64,000 nucleotides of DNA from Anarhynchus alexandrinus (GCA_008711295.1 VUYV01000391.1:300600-364599), one strand, 5' to 3'. Shown: positions 50,450 to 62,787, counted from the stretch's first letter. Notes: generated by a model from the letters alone, not told the origin. Numbers and translations are program-made.

Positions 50450-53400
50450 CTTGGGGGCTCTTGCTGCCCAATCTCCAATGGCCCTCTTCCTCCGAAATCA
50501 CTGAGACTGCTTTTAGAGGGGTAATTTCTTTCTAGCACAGCCTAAATGAAGAGGTGGGATGCGGGGAGGAGCCAGCCTCTCCCCACCTCTTCCTCTCTCC
50601 TGAGATTACACACAGGCAGCAGGAGGGATGGGTGTACTGTGCCAAGTGCCCCTTAGCCAATAGCAGCCGCTTTGGCTGCCATCCACCAGTTTCAGAACAT
50701 CCCCTCCTGCATGGCTGCCATGAAGACATCTGACCAGATGGACTTTTAATGGGGGGCGGGGGGAAACCAACCCCAAAAAACCAAACACAGAGAGAACTTT
50801 GCTGATCAGTGACCCAGGCCAGGTCCTGATCACTTGTCACTTGCGTCCCTTTGTTTCAGTTGGAAATGGATTGCTGCTGTGCAGCCAGCAGCAAGAGCTC
50901 ACCCCAGCACACCACAGGCAGTGTCGTCATTTGGGATAGAGGCTCAGTAGCTGTGGATCAGATTATGGGGATGTGGATCTCCTTAGGCTGTTTGGCTTGA
51001 GAATGGGAGCAAATCCTTGCATGTGCACAAGGAAGCACTGTAGCAACACTACCACCAGCCAGCAACCACTAATGAGCTAATGACTTTGCCTTTTCCTTCC
51101 CCATATACAATGATGGAAATGCAAATATACACTGGCCAACAGAAGTCTCCACCAGCTCCCTGCAACACCTGTTAGCAGTGGCACCATCTGCAAGGAGGGG
51201 GTCTCAGGAACCGATTCCTGTTCCTCACTGTTCGTGCCTGGGTCTGAAAGGTCTAGGGTACAGCTATACAGCCTTCGGGCTCTGTTTGAACCTAAAGCTC
51301 AGGTTAAAAGTCACAAATTAAACATGCGGGACATTTTCTAGCACTGATGACAACCTGTACAGAAGGGCAGACAATCGTGCTGTTTAACCAACCTGGCCTC
51401 CAGAAAAGCATGGTCACCATATAAACTGCCTGTTGTGAGCAGTACATGGATTGCACTAAACTCACAAACTACATCTGAGACTCGTGTGAGACAGCATTAG
51501 TTAGCCCAGGCTGAAACGTACCAGGGACTGTACTAATAATACAAACAGCTACGGTTCTGTGCCCAGAAATATTTCCCAGCACTCTTTAACAGCGCTGATG
51601 CAGCCTAAGCTTTCCATATCTGGGTGCCAACATGGTGTTACTCAAGCAGGCAGTTGGGATCTTTCTGTCTGATAAAACCAGGTTCCAGGATGCCTAGAAG
51701 TTTCCAGCTGACTTGGGATCCCTGTTCCCAAGGCTCTCCATACTCTTTTTCGAGCTAGGGTTGGGAAGGCTGATCTCCATTTTGCCCCTATCACCGGGCC
51801 ACACTAGAACAACCATGCATCATGGGAGCTATATATTATGTGCAGGAGCTGTTAGTGCTAGCATTGCCTTTGTCTCAAGTGATTGAGATAACTGGCCAGA
51901 GGCCAGATATCCCAACTGATTTCAGAAATCAGCTTTGAGTTGGTCTAAATCAGTGCTAGGCTCCTAGGCAAGGAAGACCAGACACTTTTTATTTTGATGG
52001 ACACATTCTCCCCATTCTTGTCTCTTTATGAAGGAAGGTCATATTACTGAGAATGGCAGGCAAACTTACAAATTTTTGTCTAAAACTGGAGATTTTCCTA
52101 CAGAAAGCACCAGCCAGATCTGCCATAAACCAATAAACCGTAGCCAGAGAGGTCCAGCTGCTGGCAGACTTCTGACAGGAGCTGCACCCGCTGGGGCCAG
52201 CACTGGGGAGAGCTCTCTGACCCTGTCCCACCGTGCTCCTCCTACTGTGTTTGCCCAGGTGCGTTCTCTATTCCTTGCTTGACTTTGGCAAACCTGGCTT
52301 TTGGTCACAGGAACGTACATTTGAAGGACCTGCATTAAAGGCAGTGACTGACAGCTGCACAGGTGTCATAGACCTGAACAAAGTCTCTGAAATAGAGAGA
52401 GCACAGCAAGGATGTGCACAGTTTCTAGTTCTGCAGTTTCTTTCTCTAAACAGACTCAGAGAAGACCCTTGCGATAGAAGTGCTGAGCCAGGAGACCCAT
52501 GGGGAGCAAGGGATCTACCCCTCCTGAAAACACACCATTCAACTGGAGAAAAGGACATAATCCATACAAACAACGCAAAACCAGAGAGTTCTTCACAGAT
52601 AACTGGAATAAAAAATGTAAAGGAAGAAGAGGAGACTAAGTAAAAGTCACACCTCTGACCACGAAAGACATCTTCCATGGTTCAGAATGAAGACTAGGAG
52701 CAATGGCACCTTGGAAATCACTCCAGTGTTTTACTATCTTTGAAGAAAACAAAAAGGCAATAGTATTGATGTTCTCTATGAGAAGAGTACTGGGGAAACA
52801 CCGATTCCTGCAGAGCACTTCAACAAGAGACTGCAGAGAGAAGACATCATTTTGTTTAAAGAATCACATCTGTTAGAAAGCCTGTAGTGCAGAATAATTC
52901 ATCAAAGGAACTGAATCATTCTTCATTCTCCTCTAGACACTTGTCACCAGCTTCGAACATGCCTAGGGCGTCCTCCGTTGTTGCCTGCTTTCCTTTCCAA
53001 CCACAAACTTCATGCTCCTAATTTCCAGCTCACCTCTTACGCACACATACACGTACTGTATACCTACTGTGTAGCATCTTCAAAGACAATGGGATTTGAT
53101 ATTGTTGTGTTCTGATAGCAAAGTATACTTTTGCATCAAGGATATTCCACAATCCATGCAGGGTTTGTAAAAATCTGAGGCCATAATGTTTCTGCAACCT
53201 GACCAGCATATGTAACATAATGGAATCCCTTGAAAGAACCTCTGCATAATGTCAAGATAGAGCACTGCACCCACTTTCTGCTGCCTTGACAGCAGAATTT
53301 GTCCACTGCACCAAAGCCAAGCAAGGAATTGAGAACACACCTGGACAAACACAGCAGAAGTAGCAGAAACTGACTGGGTCAGAAAGCTTGAAGGCAACAT

Positions 53401-56221
53401 AGCGTAAACTCTTCTATGCACCTCTCAATGATTGGCTCCTACACCGAGATCATTTAAAGAACTGCAAATCTTCTGAAATCTTTGCCCAGAAATCTAGTGT
53501 AAGCCTTTAGATGGTAGGCTTCAAATTTGTTAATCGGGATTGAGCTTTGGGAAATTACAGAATTACGCTCAAGAGAGTCTGGAAACCTTCACAAGAAGGC
53601 TCTCAAACCACGGGTGAGCCATGGATCTCTCTCCAAAGAACAGGTGTGAACCTGCAGCTTTACATACCTTTCACAAAAGGGCACAAACACCTAGCACAGC
53701 TTCCTTCTAGCTAACACTCAAAAAATCCACACAACCCACCAAAAGAGCATATTATCTTCTGAACCTTCTTGACTCAATACCAAAACTCTGGGTTTTGCTC
53801 AGTCTCTCCCACTCACCCCAATGAACTGAGAAAGTCTCACCAGCACTCCAGGCACAGAGACTTCTCTGAATCACAACATCCTGACTTGAAAATTCAAATC
53901 TAGCCATCAAGCATATAAGCATTTACGGAAGACAAAAACTGTTTACAAGTTGGTTAAACTGGTTCAACCAAAACCACAAGATTTAGAAACCACTAAAGAC
54001 TTCCAGATCTGAATATTGTGGCTTAGGAATCACCTGTAGTGTTAACAAAGAGTCAAAACCCAAACCAGAACCTAGAGGTAGAGCTTGGGGTCCTAGATAA
54101 AGCAAGTTCCACCAGAATAATCGTGGTGAAGCTTCAACTACATGTAATGTATTTGTGGACCTATTTGCCAGGTGTTATGTGGGATTCTTAATTTTGGCAG
54201 AGCCACTTACTTTCTCAATTAACTTTGATTACACCCAAGGAGCTCCTTCTTGGTGACAGGACCAAACAAAACTCATTTTGTATGGAAATAGTTCTAGTAA
54301 ACTGACCTGAGATATTGCAGTAGCTTGGAATAGCTGATCTTCGTGGAATACCTTGAACACTGCCAGATGTGGGCAGGAGGCTACACTCAAAGTCAGGATA
54401 TCTTGTGATATCTTGTGACTGTGGTTTTTCCATCTAGTGTAGGACTGAGCATACAACTGGAGATGATACAGATGATGCAAATGATAGAGACCTGCCCACA
54501 ATTACTGAACAAAGGCTCAGAAGTTTAAAATTAAAAGGCGGGTGGAAGAAGCATCATTGTAACAGGTGCTCAGTGCTAGACACAATTCACAACGCTGCTC
54601 GATCTGCACCAGCTATTTTGATGACACACATGCATGTATGCCAGGTGCACAGGCATGTCATCTTTCTGTGGGCTGCATGAAGAAAGGGACAGGGAAGATT
54701 TCTTCTTTGTGAGAAAAGGTATCGGAGATTCTTCTTCTTCAGGCAGTCTCATCAGTCCCTTCTCTTGCTTCCCTGCTTTTCCTCTGCCATCTTCTTTGGG
54801 CAGCCTTCCTTTGCCAAGCTGTAAAGGATAAGACACAGTAAGCAGTTGGCCAGTTCACAGATAAGCAGAGCCATAGTCCCAGGGCACCTGGAGGGAAATG
54901 ACCTGCCACACAGGGTAGTTCCCTTCCTGGAGACTGGTGTGCTCAGTCAGGTGGATAGTCCCTATTTAACAAAGCTCTTTTCTCATCTCTGGCCTTATTC
55001 TTCTCCCACCCCACAGTTCTGCTGAGGCTCTATCTCCTCGTGTTACTGCACAGAGAGAAGGTGAAAATATTTGCTCCCTACAGCAGAGACACCAGCTATT
55101 GCATCCAGCACCCAGACCCAAGCAGAGTTTCCTTCAAACTCTCCACAGTTTGAAGGAAGGTGTGATAGCTACCAAGAGACCTATCTGCTAAATACCAGGA
55201 AGACTTCAGGGACACTAAAGGTAATTAGTTAAAATTTCTGTCTCTGTACCCACACTGAAGACGTGTCATGTCCTCACACAGTGTTATGGGGCTGAGCTAA
55301 GTGGAGTACTCACCCAGCTGTTTAAACAGCTGTGGGGCACACTACAGCAATTAAGTGTATTTGCATTCCATAGGAAGCAATGAGATGATTTACACTGTAA
55401 CATACGTTGTTCTGGCTATACCTGCAGAAAGCTGGGCAATGTCTGGACCTCACGCTGTGGTTCCACCAGCCAGGAATCCAGAGGGTAACACGTCAGTACT
55501 GCAGCCGAGCAGTGGATCTCCCGGTTCTTGTGTTTGCAGGCACTCTGGCCAGCAGCTGCTTGGATCCTATTGGTTCCAGACCACTTTTCTTCTCCTTCTA
55601 GGAGAGTCAGAAGAAGGGGGGAGAGGTGGGAGAAACTTAGTTCTTTGAGAGAACTCTCAAAGTCCTAAAGAGTTCATCATCAGCCTTATGCTGACCTTCC
55701 CCTTGCTGTGAAGCCGCGGCTCACAGAGTTCCCATCCACAGCACAGGTGCACAAGGGGAGGTTTAGACTGGATATTAGGAAAAATTTCTTCACTGAAAGG
55801 GTGCTGGAACAGGCTGCCCAGGGAAGTGGCTGAGCCACCATCCATGGAGGCATTTAAAAGATGTAGCACTTAGGGACATGGTTTAATGGTGGACTTGCCA
55901 GTGTTAGGTTTACAGTTGGACTCTATGATCTTAAGGGCCTTTTCCAACCTAAATGACTCTATGATTCTATAGGTCTTTCTTCTAGGGGGTTCCTGAACTT
56001 GCTTCTGAAGAGGAGCGAACACAGTCACTTCTCATACCCTGCTTGGTATGGAACAGCAGGATTAGGGTGTTCAGAGAAATACCCATCAAGAGGTATATCC
56101 CACGTTGCTATGTATTATTCCCTCTCTTAGCATGTAAACATAAGCAAACACAGCCACTTGCCAAAATTTACACTTGCCGTGAAGAGAGACTAGTAAGCAA
56201 GGGCAGGCCTCCTGGCTGCAC
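50450..56221. other. Intergenic spacer upstream of gene B
   Basis: It holds the presumed promoter of gene B next to 50450, a CR1 tail at 55755-55972 and otherwise no gene that I recognise. The missing 3' exons of gene C (27 onward) would be expected here, but I could not find them. ORFs of up to 136 codons around 52233-52678 exist on both strands without any recognisable domain or splice context. Confidence 0.55.
55755..55972 (+). repeat. CR1-type LINE 3' tail
   Basis: Forward CR1 text: 'ggaggtttagactggatatt', 'ctggaacaggctgcccaggg', 'ccttttccaacctaaatgac', ending in ATTCTATAG. It lies 3' of the gene C remnants, in the orientation opposite to the genes. Confidence 0.9.
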
Positions 56222-56746
56222 CACTGTGGCCGTGGGGAAGTGCTGCCCCACATTTGCACAGCAGCCATTGTCTTGCTGCTTCCCAGCCACCCACTTCACG
56301 GCCATTTGGATGATCTTGTCACCTATGCAGATGTACTGCCTGGCTCTCAAGAAGCATTTGGTCACAGAGGCTGTTAGACTAGGAGAGAGAGTCTGAGACA
56401 GGAGAACAGGCTACCCACAGAGTTGGCTCTACATAAGTAGTGACAGAGAGTTTAGGAAGACTTTTCTTTACTGTACTGAGGAAAGAAGGGTGTTTATTTA
56501 CCAGAAGTTGCCTTTCACATGACCGTCTCAAAATCCAGTGGAGGATCCATTGCTGTGTTTGAACAGAAGCTCCCTCTGGTAGCCTGGGTGGGAGAGAAGT
56601 AAGAGGGATTTTTTTTTCCAGAAGCAACAACTACTTTGCCTCTGCCATAGTCACACTGTACTACTCCTGAAGAAGGAATCACTTGATAATGGAACAAAGT
56701 CACTGACTACTCAGGATAAAGAAATGGTCTAACAGATCCAATGAAC

Positions 56747-56910
56747 CCGTCTGCAAGAATCCCACAGCTTTAATCTTCAGCTGTCCTGTCTTCTCCAGGT
56801 ACTGCAGCACACAGATGATGAGGGCAAACAACACTGTGTTCTGCACCACAGACGCCAGGCATCTGTCTGGGATGCAAAACCAGGCAGTGCAGGTTCTACA
56901 GTGACGTCAC
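56747..56910 (-). other. Gene C exon 24 remnant: destroyed thioester exon
   Basis: It aligns with exon 24 of genes A and B across words such as GTGCTGCAGTACCTGGAGAA. The thioester codons TGT GGG GAG CAG are reduced to TGTGGTGCAG (56841-56850), a 2-base loss that removes CGEQ and shifts the frame. The acceptor dinucleotide at 56911-56912 is CG instead of AG. The exon is about 13 bases shorter than its paralogues. Confidence 0.83.
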
Positions 56911-57605
56911 CGGGGCATCAAAGGTAAAGGACAAAAAGGCAAGGGCAAAGCACCAATATTCAGGCAAACGGGGTTTGCTTCCGTAACATCACTACTTACC
57001 CCACATCTCTGCCTGCCTTCCACCACAAATCCTCTCAACATTTGTCCAACTACATAAGTTATCCCCTTTACCACCTTCTGCAAACCTCCACTTCATCAAT
57101 TTCTATGCACGTCATTCATCCCCTTCAGCATTTTCTCATACATGCAAAATGCAGCCATGTCAGTAACATCTTGGTTTAGTGACTTAAAAGAAAGTGTTGG
57201 TGTAGGAGGAAATTATTGTTCAGCCCAGTCTTCACTACATAATTTCTACTTGTTTTGATTTCAGAGCATGGATTTTAGTAAAAAATGACATTTTTTACTC
57301 AAAACAAAATGTACTGTCTCCATTTTAGGCACTTTCAAGTGAAGCAAAACAGTTGAAAAGGAGGACTGTCCTGGGTATCTCTCATAAAAACAATTGAAAT
57401 AATGGGCTGGTCACTATCTTCAACTGGTAGTTAACCTAACCCTGTAACACTGCTAAAGTGTTCATTTAACCCTGACTTGCAAGATGTTCCAGATTTACCA
57501 AACCTACTTGTTCAGAAAGTAAACAAAAATCATTTTTTCAAACAATAGACACATAAAACACACAGACATAACACACACACATGTTACTAGCAAGTTTTTA
57601 TGCTC

Positions 57606-57690
57606 CCTATGGCAGGGGGGTTGGAACTCGATGATCTTCAAGGTCCTTTCCAACCTAAACCATTCTATGATTCTATGATTCTATGATTAT
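57606..57690 (+). repeat. Short CR1-type 3' tail
   Basis: Only the last 85 bases of a CR1 copy are present: 'tatggcaggggggttggaac', 'caaggtcctttccaacctaa', then three ATTCTATG-type units. It is inserted between exons 22 and 24 of gene C and matches the tail at the left end of the window almost base for base. Confidence 0.92.
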
Positions 57691-59057
57691 GGAAAGACAA
57701 CTCTTCCTCATTTACTAAGGGCTCTCCAGCACCTGCTCACAGTAGATTTTCACTTCCCAAGCACAAAATTCTGTCATGACTGAGGCCCTCCCTGCCTTTT
57801 CAGCTCACACCTCCCTTCTGGGCAGAAGGGGAAGTGGTGAGACTTCTTCACCGATATGTCTCACAGCTTGTGGAAAATACTCAGGGAAACACGTTAAGGG
57901 CAGTACAGCAACAAAAACTGTTCACATCTGCAAGACTTTGGGACTTTGCTTGATGAAAGACTTTATATCACAGACTAGGGACCAGCATTCCTCCTCCAGC
58001 CACTCTAGAGAAGCCAGCGGAAGCCTTGCATTGAGAATGTCTTGGCACCTCCATGTTGCCATTTCCTAACGGTGGCCAGTGTATCATGTCTTTCTCTCAT
58101 GCATCTGCGCACTACCAATGGGCTCAGCCTGATTACAGCAATCCTCAGGAAAAAGAGGGATGAACTGTGCAGAGTTCAGAGGACTGGTGACTTCTCTAGA
58201 GGAAAAACTGGTAGCTTAAGGAGAATGCATGTTGATGCTCTGAAGTGATCCTTGTATTTTCCCTCCATACACAGCTTGACATCATTACCCAATACATAAA
58301 AATTGAGTTAAAGGCTTGCCATGTTCTGGAACACTTAGTTATTGGAGTGCCAAACCTCAGGACTCCCACAGGGTTAGCGAGATCAATCATCTATCCAGCA
58401 CGGCAGAAGCAACCTGGACAAGGCAGACTCCTGGCCTAAGTCAAAGAACAAAGCAGAATCCTGGATTAGCTTGAGCCATGGCCTGAAGAGCACAGCAACT
58501 CCTAGACGACTTTCTCTTATCTGTCTCTTCTGTTTTCTCATTCGGTTTGATGGCTGCAGCGTCTCAGAAAAAAGTCTCGGTCTCCTCAGCATGTGGGCCG
58601 GCAGTGCGGTCACAGCTCTTGCATGACTCCAACTGGTACTCCCTGGTCTTGGCCAGCATAAGCTGGATCTATCCCAGATACATAGGAAGACAGAGTTAGC
58701 AGCCACGGACAGGACAAGCGGAGGCTTAACAGCAGACATCACTACAGGACAAGGGAGAAAGTGGGTGACATTTTAATACACTACCTCTTTAATAGGGAAT
58801 TTAGAAGATGCTGGAATAGCGGCGAGCTGTACATCCCATTCAGACCTGTTATCGATCTAAGTAGTGTCTTGGTATATGGAAAGGTAAGTAAAGCTTGCAC
58901 TGGCTGTTGTGGACTTTTATCCCAGCCTATGGAAAACAGGGAGGGCTAAAGTTTCATTGGATCTCTTCTTTTAAAGCAGTTCCAAATCTACTGTGTGTCT
59001 GGGGACCGTTTTATGAGAAGAAAGAGGAAAACCTGAGCTGAGTAAGAGAGATCTTAC

Positions 59058-59286
59058 CCAAATGCACCTTTTCAAACACTTGAACATAGTAACTTTCAGC
59101 ACAAATAACTCTCCCCATATCAGGGAATGCGGCAAGGTCAGACCCGCAAAGAAAGATTCGAAGGCCGTCAGTCTTACTGTGGAAGAAATCCCAAAACCAT
59201 CACTGCCAAAGTCACAAAACATATTGACTTTCCATTCTGTTACACTATTAGGGATGGTGACTTCAACTTGCTTCTCTCCTGAGCCC
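59058..59286 (-). other. Gene C exon 19, still fully open
   Basis: This exon of 229 nt has good splice sites on both sides (TTTTCAG acceptor, GTAAGA donor) and is open throughout. It reads EKQVEVTIPNSVTEWKVNMF, then FGISSTVRLTAFESFFAGL and ends KCLKRCIW. It is the best-preserved piece of gene C, and shows that the copy derives from a normal intron-containing A2M gene, not from a processed transcript. Confidence 0.88.
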
Positions 59287-60460
59287 CTGAAAAGAAGCCA
59301 GACCCCAGAATAAAGGAAAGAGGATACACATTTTAAAAATAAATTTAAAAAAACATCTCTAAGCATAAATACTAATACGAAGATTTACCTGTAGCACTTC
59401 CACCTGTGCTTTTTCAAGTTTTGCAATGCTGAAGAGAAGACAGACCAGCTACATCACCCTCTAAGAAACTGAATCATAGAGAGGGAGGGGACTTGCTCAG
59501 GACTGCACAGTGACTCATAACCAGGGCCAAGGAGACAACCCCAATGCTCAAGGCCAAGCAGATGTTTCCTCCAGAAATATTAATCTTTCATGGATGGCGG
59601 TGCTGGGTCCAAAGAAGCAGACCCCGAACCACATCTAACCATTTAGGCTGGACTCAGCCAGTGGGGAACAGGTCCGAGATCCAGGTCTCGAGGGAAAAAC
59701 TGATGGGCATGTGACTTGCTTCATCTGTGGATTCTCTGGGTAGAGGGAAAGCCATGGGTGCTCCTGGAAATGAACACACGGAATATCCAGAGACAGGATT
59801 CACAAAGGCAGCTCGGCACTTAGAACAAGTACACGGAGGTGGAAAGAAGAGGGCACAGCAGACCAGCCCCTTTGTCAGAGGCAGACATGAGGAGGACTGC
59901 AGCTGTTAAGACAGTGGAAAGAGATTTTATAGGTAGGCACAATCATTCTTCCCAAAGAAAATAAGGAGCTCCTCATGATTAAATATGCAGTGCACTGGCT
60001 TCTTTATCTTGCCATTTGGCAGAATTTTCAGTCCCATGTACTCTTTGCATTAGAGATTTAAAAACCAAACCAAATATAACATATTAGAAAAAGAATTCTA
60101 TGTTTCCTTACAATCTCTTTTCTTGGTGTGTCACTAAAAAAACTTGGTTTTCTTAGCCACCCTCCATCTCTTCTCCTCTTCTTCCTACAGTCTTTCCTGA
60201 GGTCTTTGCATACAAGGAAACAAGAGCTTAACAACGACTCCACAATGTGGCAGACTGTCCCATTTGTCATCATCAGTGCCAGCAGCAGAGGGCCCAAGAA
60301 CCAGTCTGAAACACCTTGCATTAGCAGCATGGAGCAAGCCGTAAGGCACAAGGCTATATAGTCCAAGTCTTATGCTAAAATGAGAGCGGAGCTTTTAAAG
60401 ATCTAGTTGAATCTTCATTTGTGTTACTTGTTCGTTTGAACTTGGGGGCGGGGGGGGGGG

Positions 60461-60461
60461 N
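60461..60461. other. Assembly ambiguity (N) between G-run and A-run
   Basis: A single N sits between a G-rich run (about 60444-60460) and a run of A. Such a junction is typical of collapsed or unreadable homopolymer sequence, so the true length here is unknown. It lies in the gene C intron between exons 17 and 16. Confidence 0.9.
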
Positions 60462-60499
60462 AAAAAAAAAAACAGCATGCAAACTTACAGGCTCAAATT

Positions 60500-61085
60500 C
60501 AAACCTTAAGACCACTCTGCTATATTCACTTGCATTACTCTCTACTTTACTCTGGTGAGACCCCACCTGGAGTGCTGCATCCAGCTCCAGGGTCCCCAGT
60601 AGAGGAAAGACATGGACCTGTTGGAGTGAGTCCAGAGGAGGGCCACAAAAATGATCAGAGGAATGGAGCACCTCTCCTGTGAGGAAAGGCTGAGAAAGTT
60701 GGGGTTGTTCAACCTGGAAAAGAGAAGGCTCCAGGGAGACCTTACTGCAGCCTTTCAATATATAAAGGGGCTAATAAGAACGACAGAGAGAGACTTTTTA
60801 CCGGGTCCTATAGTGACAGGACAATGGGAAACGATTTTAAACTAAAAGAGGGTAGTAGATTTAGATTAGATATAAGGAATAAATTCTTTACAATAAAGGT
60901 GGTGAGAAACCAGAACAGTTTGCCCAGAGAAGTTGTGGATGCCCCAACCCTGGAAGTGATCAAGGTCAGGTTGGACAGGGCTTTGAGCAGCCTGATCTAG
61001 TGAAAGGTGGCCCTGCCCATGGCAGGGGGGGTGGACTAGGTGATCTTTAAAGGTCCCTTCCAACCCAAACCTTTCTGTGATTCCC
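60500..61085 (+). repeat. Long CR1-type LINE fragment
   Basis: About 580 bases of forward CR1: 'ctggagtgctgcatccagct', 'agaggagggccacaaaaatg', 'gaggaaaggctgagaaagtt', 'caaggtcaggttggacaggg', ending 'tcccttccaacccaaacctt' and a short terminal repeat. It is the longest CR1 copy here and is inserted between exons 16 and 17 of gene C. Its A-rich neighbour at 60462-60472 is not part of its 3' end. Confidence 0.93.
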
Positions 61086-61286
61086 TGAAGAGTTTGTAGG
61101 AACCTACCTTTGGAAGGTGAAGAAGTCAGCTGGTTGATTAAACCAAAGGAAAAGACATCTGCATTCCAGAGGCAGAGGATCAGTGACAGGTATTGGAAAT
61201 GACCTTACCCCCGGTACAGAGCAGTCAATGTTCTCATTGATTTCACAGGGATAACCTCCATTTTGGGAGGAAAACATAGAATACAC

Positions 61287-62787
61287 CTGCATAATCACAC
61301 AAAAAGGCCAAAAAAAACTTAACAAAAAGCTTAAAACTGCAGACAAAACGAAACAGATTGCTACCCAACCATCACCCCACAGATTTCTCTCTCCATTCTT
61401 AACCTTTTTACATACCAGCAACCCACCATGTACTGCAACCCTCCAAAATCCAAATAGGTCATCCTTTAACCAAGACCATCCATTTTTAAAAGGCAGAATT
61501 TTAGTGTCATCTAATCACAGTTCAGCAGACTTGTTGAATTCTTCAAAGTCTGTGGAAAGCTAGAGTGTTTGCATCTTTTCCCTGAAAATATTTTCTTTAA
61601 ACTTTAAATAAGGAAAAGACAGACCAGATTTCATATCTCCCACTGAGGAGAGGTATGTTTTTAAAGATCAGCAGTGATCTGGGCTGTACAGCAGCTACAT
61701 GGCCAACCAGTCAACAGGTGGGTACCAGTTTGTCAGAGAGCAAATAGTTCTCAACCAGCCAGACCACGCGTTGCCTCTTGCCCCAGCCAGAAGTGCAGAA
61801 ACACAGGAAAATGGGGTCATAAGGGTCAGGAAGTTGGGAATACATAAACAGGGAAGGTTACAATGAAGGAGAAAGGTTGCAGACAAATAGGATACAAATC
61901 CCTAAGAAGTCAAGGTTTCTTAAATTTTGCTGCTTATGTAAGAGCTTGGTTTAAAAATAAGCCTTTTTAAAAGTCAGTTTAAAGTCGTAACACACTATGC
62001 TGAGTTCTGAGTATCCTTTTAGAATACAGCCAAGTAATTAAAGTAAAAAACTAATAAAGCCCTACGTGTTTCCTGTAATGTTTTAAATATAAACTACTGG
62101 GCAAGTATAAGTCACTAGTGAATGTCCAGAAAACAGTTTACAAAGGTGTTCAAGCAGTTTTTGACAAGAGCAGTCTGTTCACATCTCCACAGAATATTCC
62201 TTTTTTTTTTTTTTCTGTTTATTCACCTGGTTCAAAGTAATGACTAGCTTATGCAAACTGAAAGAGGCTTTGGGGACTGCAAAAGCATGGAAATTGCTTT
62301 TACCCTCCACATCTGCAAATAGGAACTAGTTGTGAAAAGCTAAGCTCTATGATTTCTGAAACACTGAGGAACACGGTGACCAGAAGAAGGGAAAAAAAAT
62401 AATCAATCAGTTAATTATTTTTTGAGAGATAAATCTTGCTTTGTTTAAATTGAATTCATGTAAATGTCAAATATGTTTAAATAAGCTTACTTTCCATGAA
62501 TCCATAACATCTAAGGTAGCTTTATTTAACGACAAATTTTAAGTGCTGAGGGATTTGTGCTTTAATTGAATTCCAGCTTCCATGAAGCTATACTGGAATG
62601 AATTAAGAAACAAAACCTGGTACTTATTTTATTCTCATCCTGAAAAACTGATAAAAGTGAAGACTAAAACATTCATCTGACAGGGTTGATTAAGCATGCA
62701 CAGGCATAGCACATATTTCTGGATAGAAAAAATAGCTTTAAAAGGCAATGTAGACAACATTTGCTTAGAGTATACTGGTTACCAGCT
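61287..62787. other. Unassigned sequence upstream of gene C exon 16
   Basis: Exons 1-15 of gene C would be expected upstream of here but none could be found. The stretch is AT-rich, with a T-run near 62200-62214, and shows no gene or repeat family that I recognise. Confidence 0.55.

Larger units (their letters stand above)
56222..61286 (-). pseudogene. Gene C: decayed A2M-like gene, exons 16-26 only
   Basis: Recognisable exons in family order: 16 (61108-61286, starts VYSMFSSQNGGYP), 17 (from 60040, YMGLKILPNGKIKKP), 18 (59658-59735, SFSLETWISDLFPTG), 19 (59058-59286), 20 (58542-58668), 22 (about 57808-57875), 24 (56747-56910), 25 (56502-56583) and 26 (56222-56378, CLTASVTKCFLRARQYICIG). Lesions seen: exon 18 donor GT is CT; exon 20 has TGA where the family has Trp and its donor GT is AT; exon 24 lacks its AG acceptor and is frameshifted in the thioester motif; exon 25 has TGA at 56528-56530; exon 16 ends in a phase that does not fit exon 17. 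Exons 1-15, 21, 23 and 27 onward were not found. It cannot make a working inhibitor. An N in the assembly at 60461 lies in the exon 16-17 intron. Confidence 0.86.

Noticed and set aside
52233..52678. ORFs of 136 codons on both strands upstream of gene B
   Set aside because: No family motif, no splice-consistent neighbours and low-complexity Glu/Lys tail; best explained as chance.
60462..60472. Run of A after the N, considered as a poly-A tail of a retrocopy
   Set aside because: Gene C keeps introns, and the A-run follows a G-rich homopolymer and an N, so an assembly or sequencing artefact is more likely.
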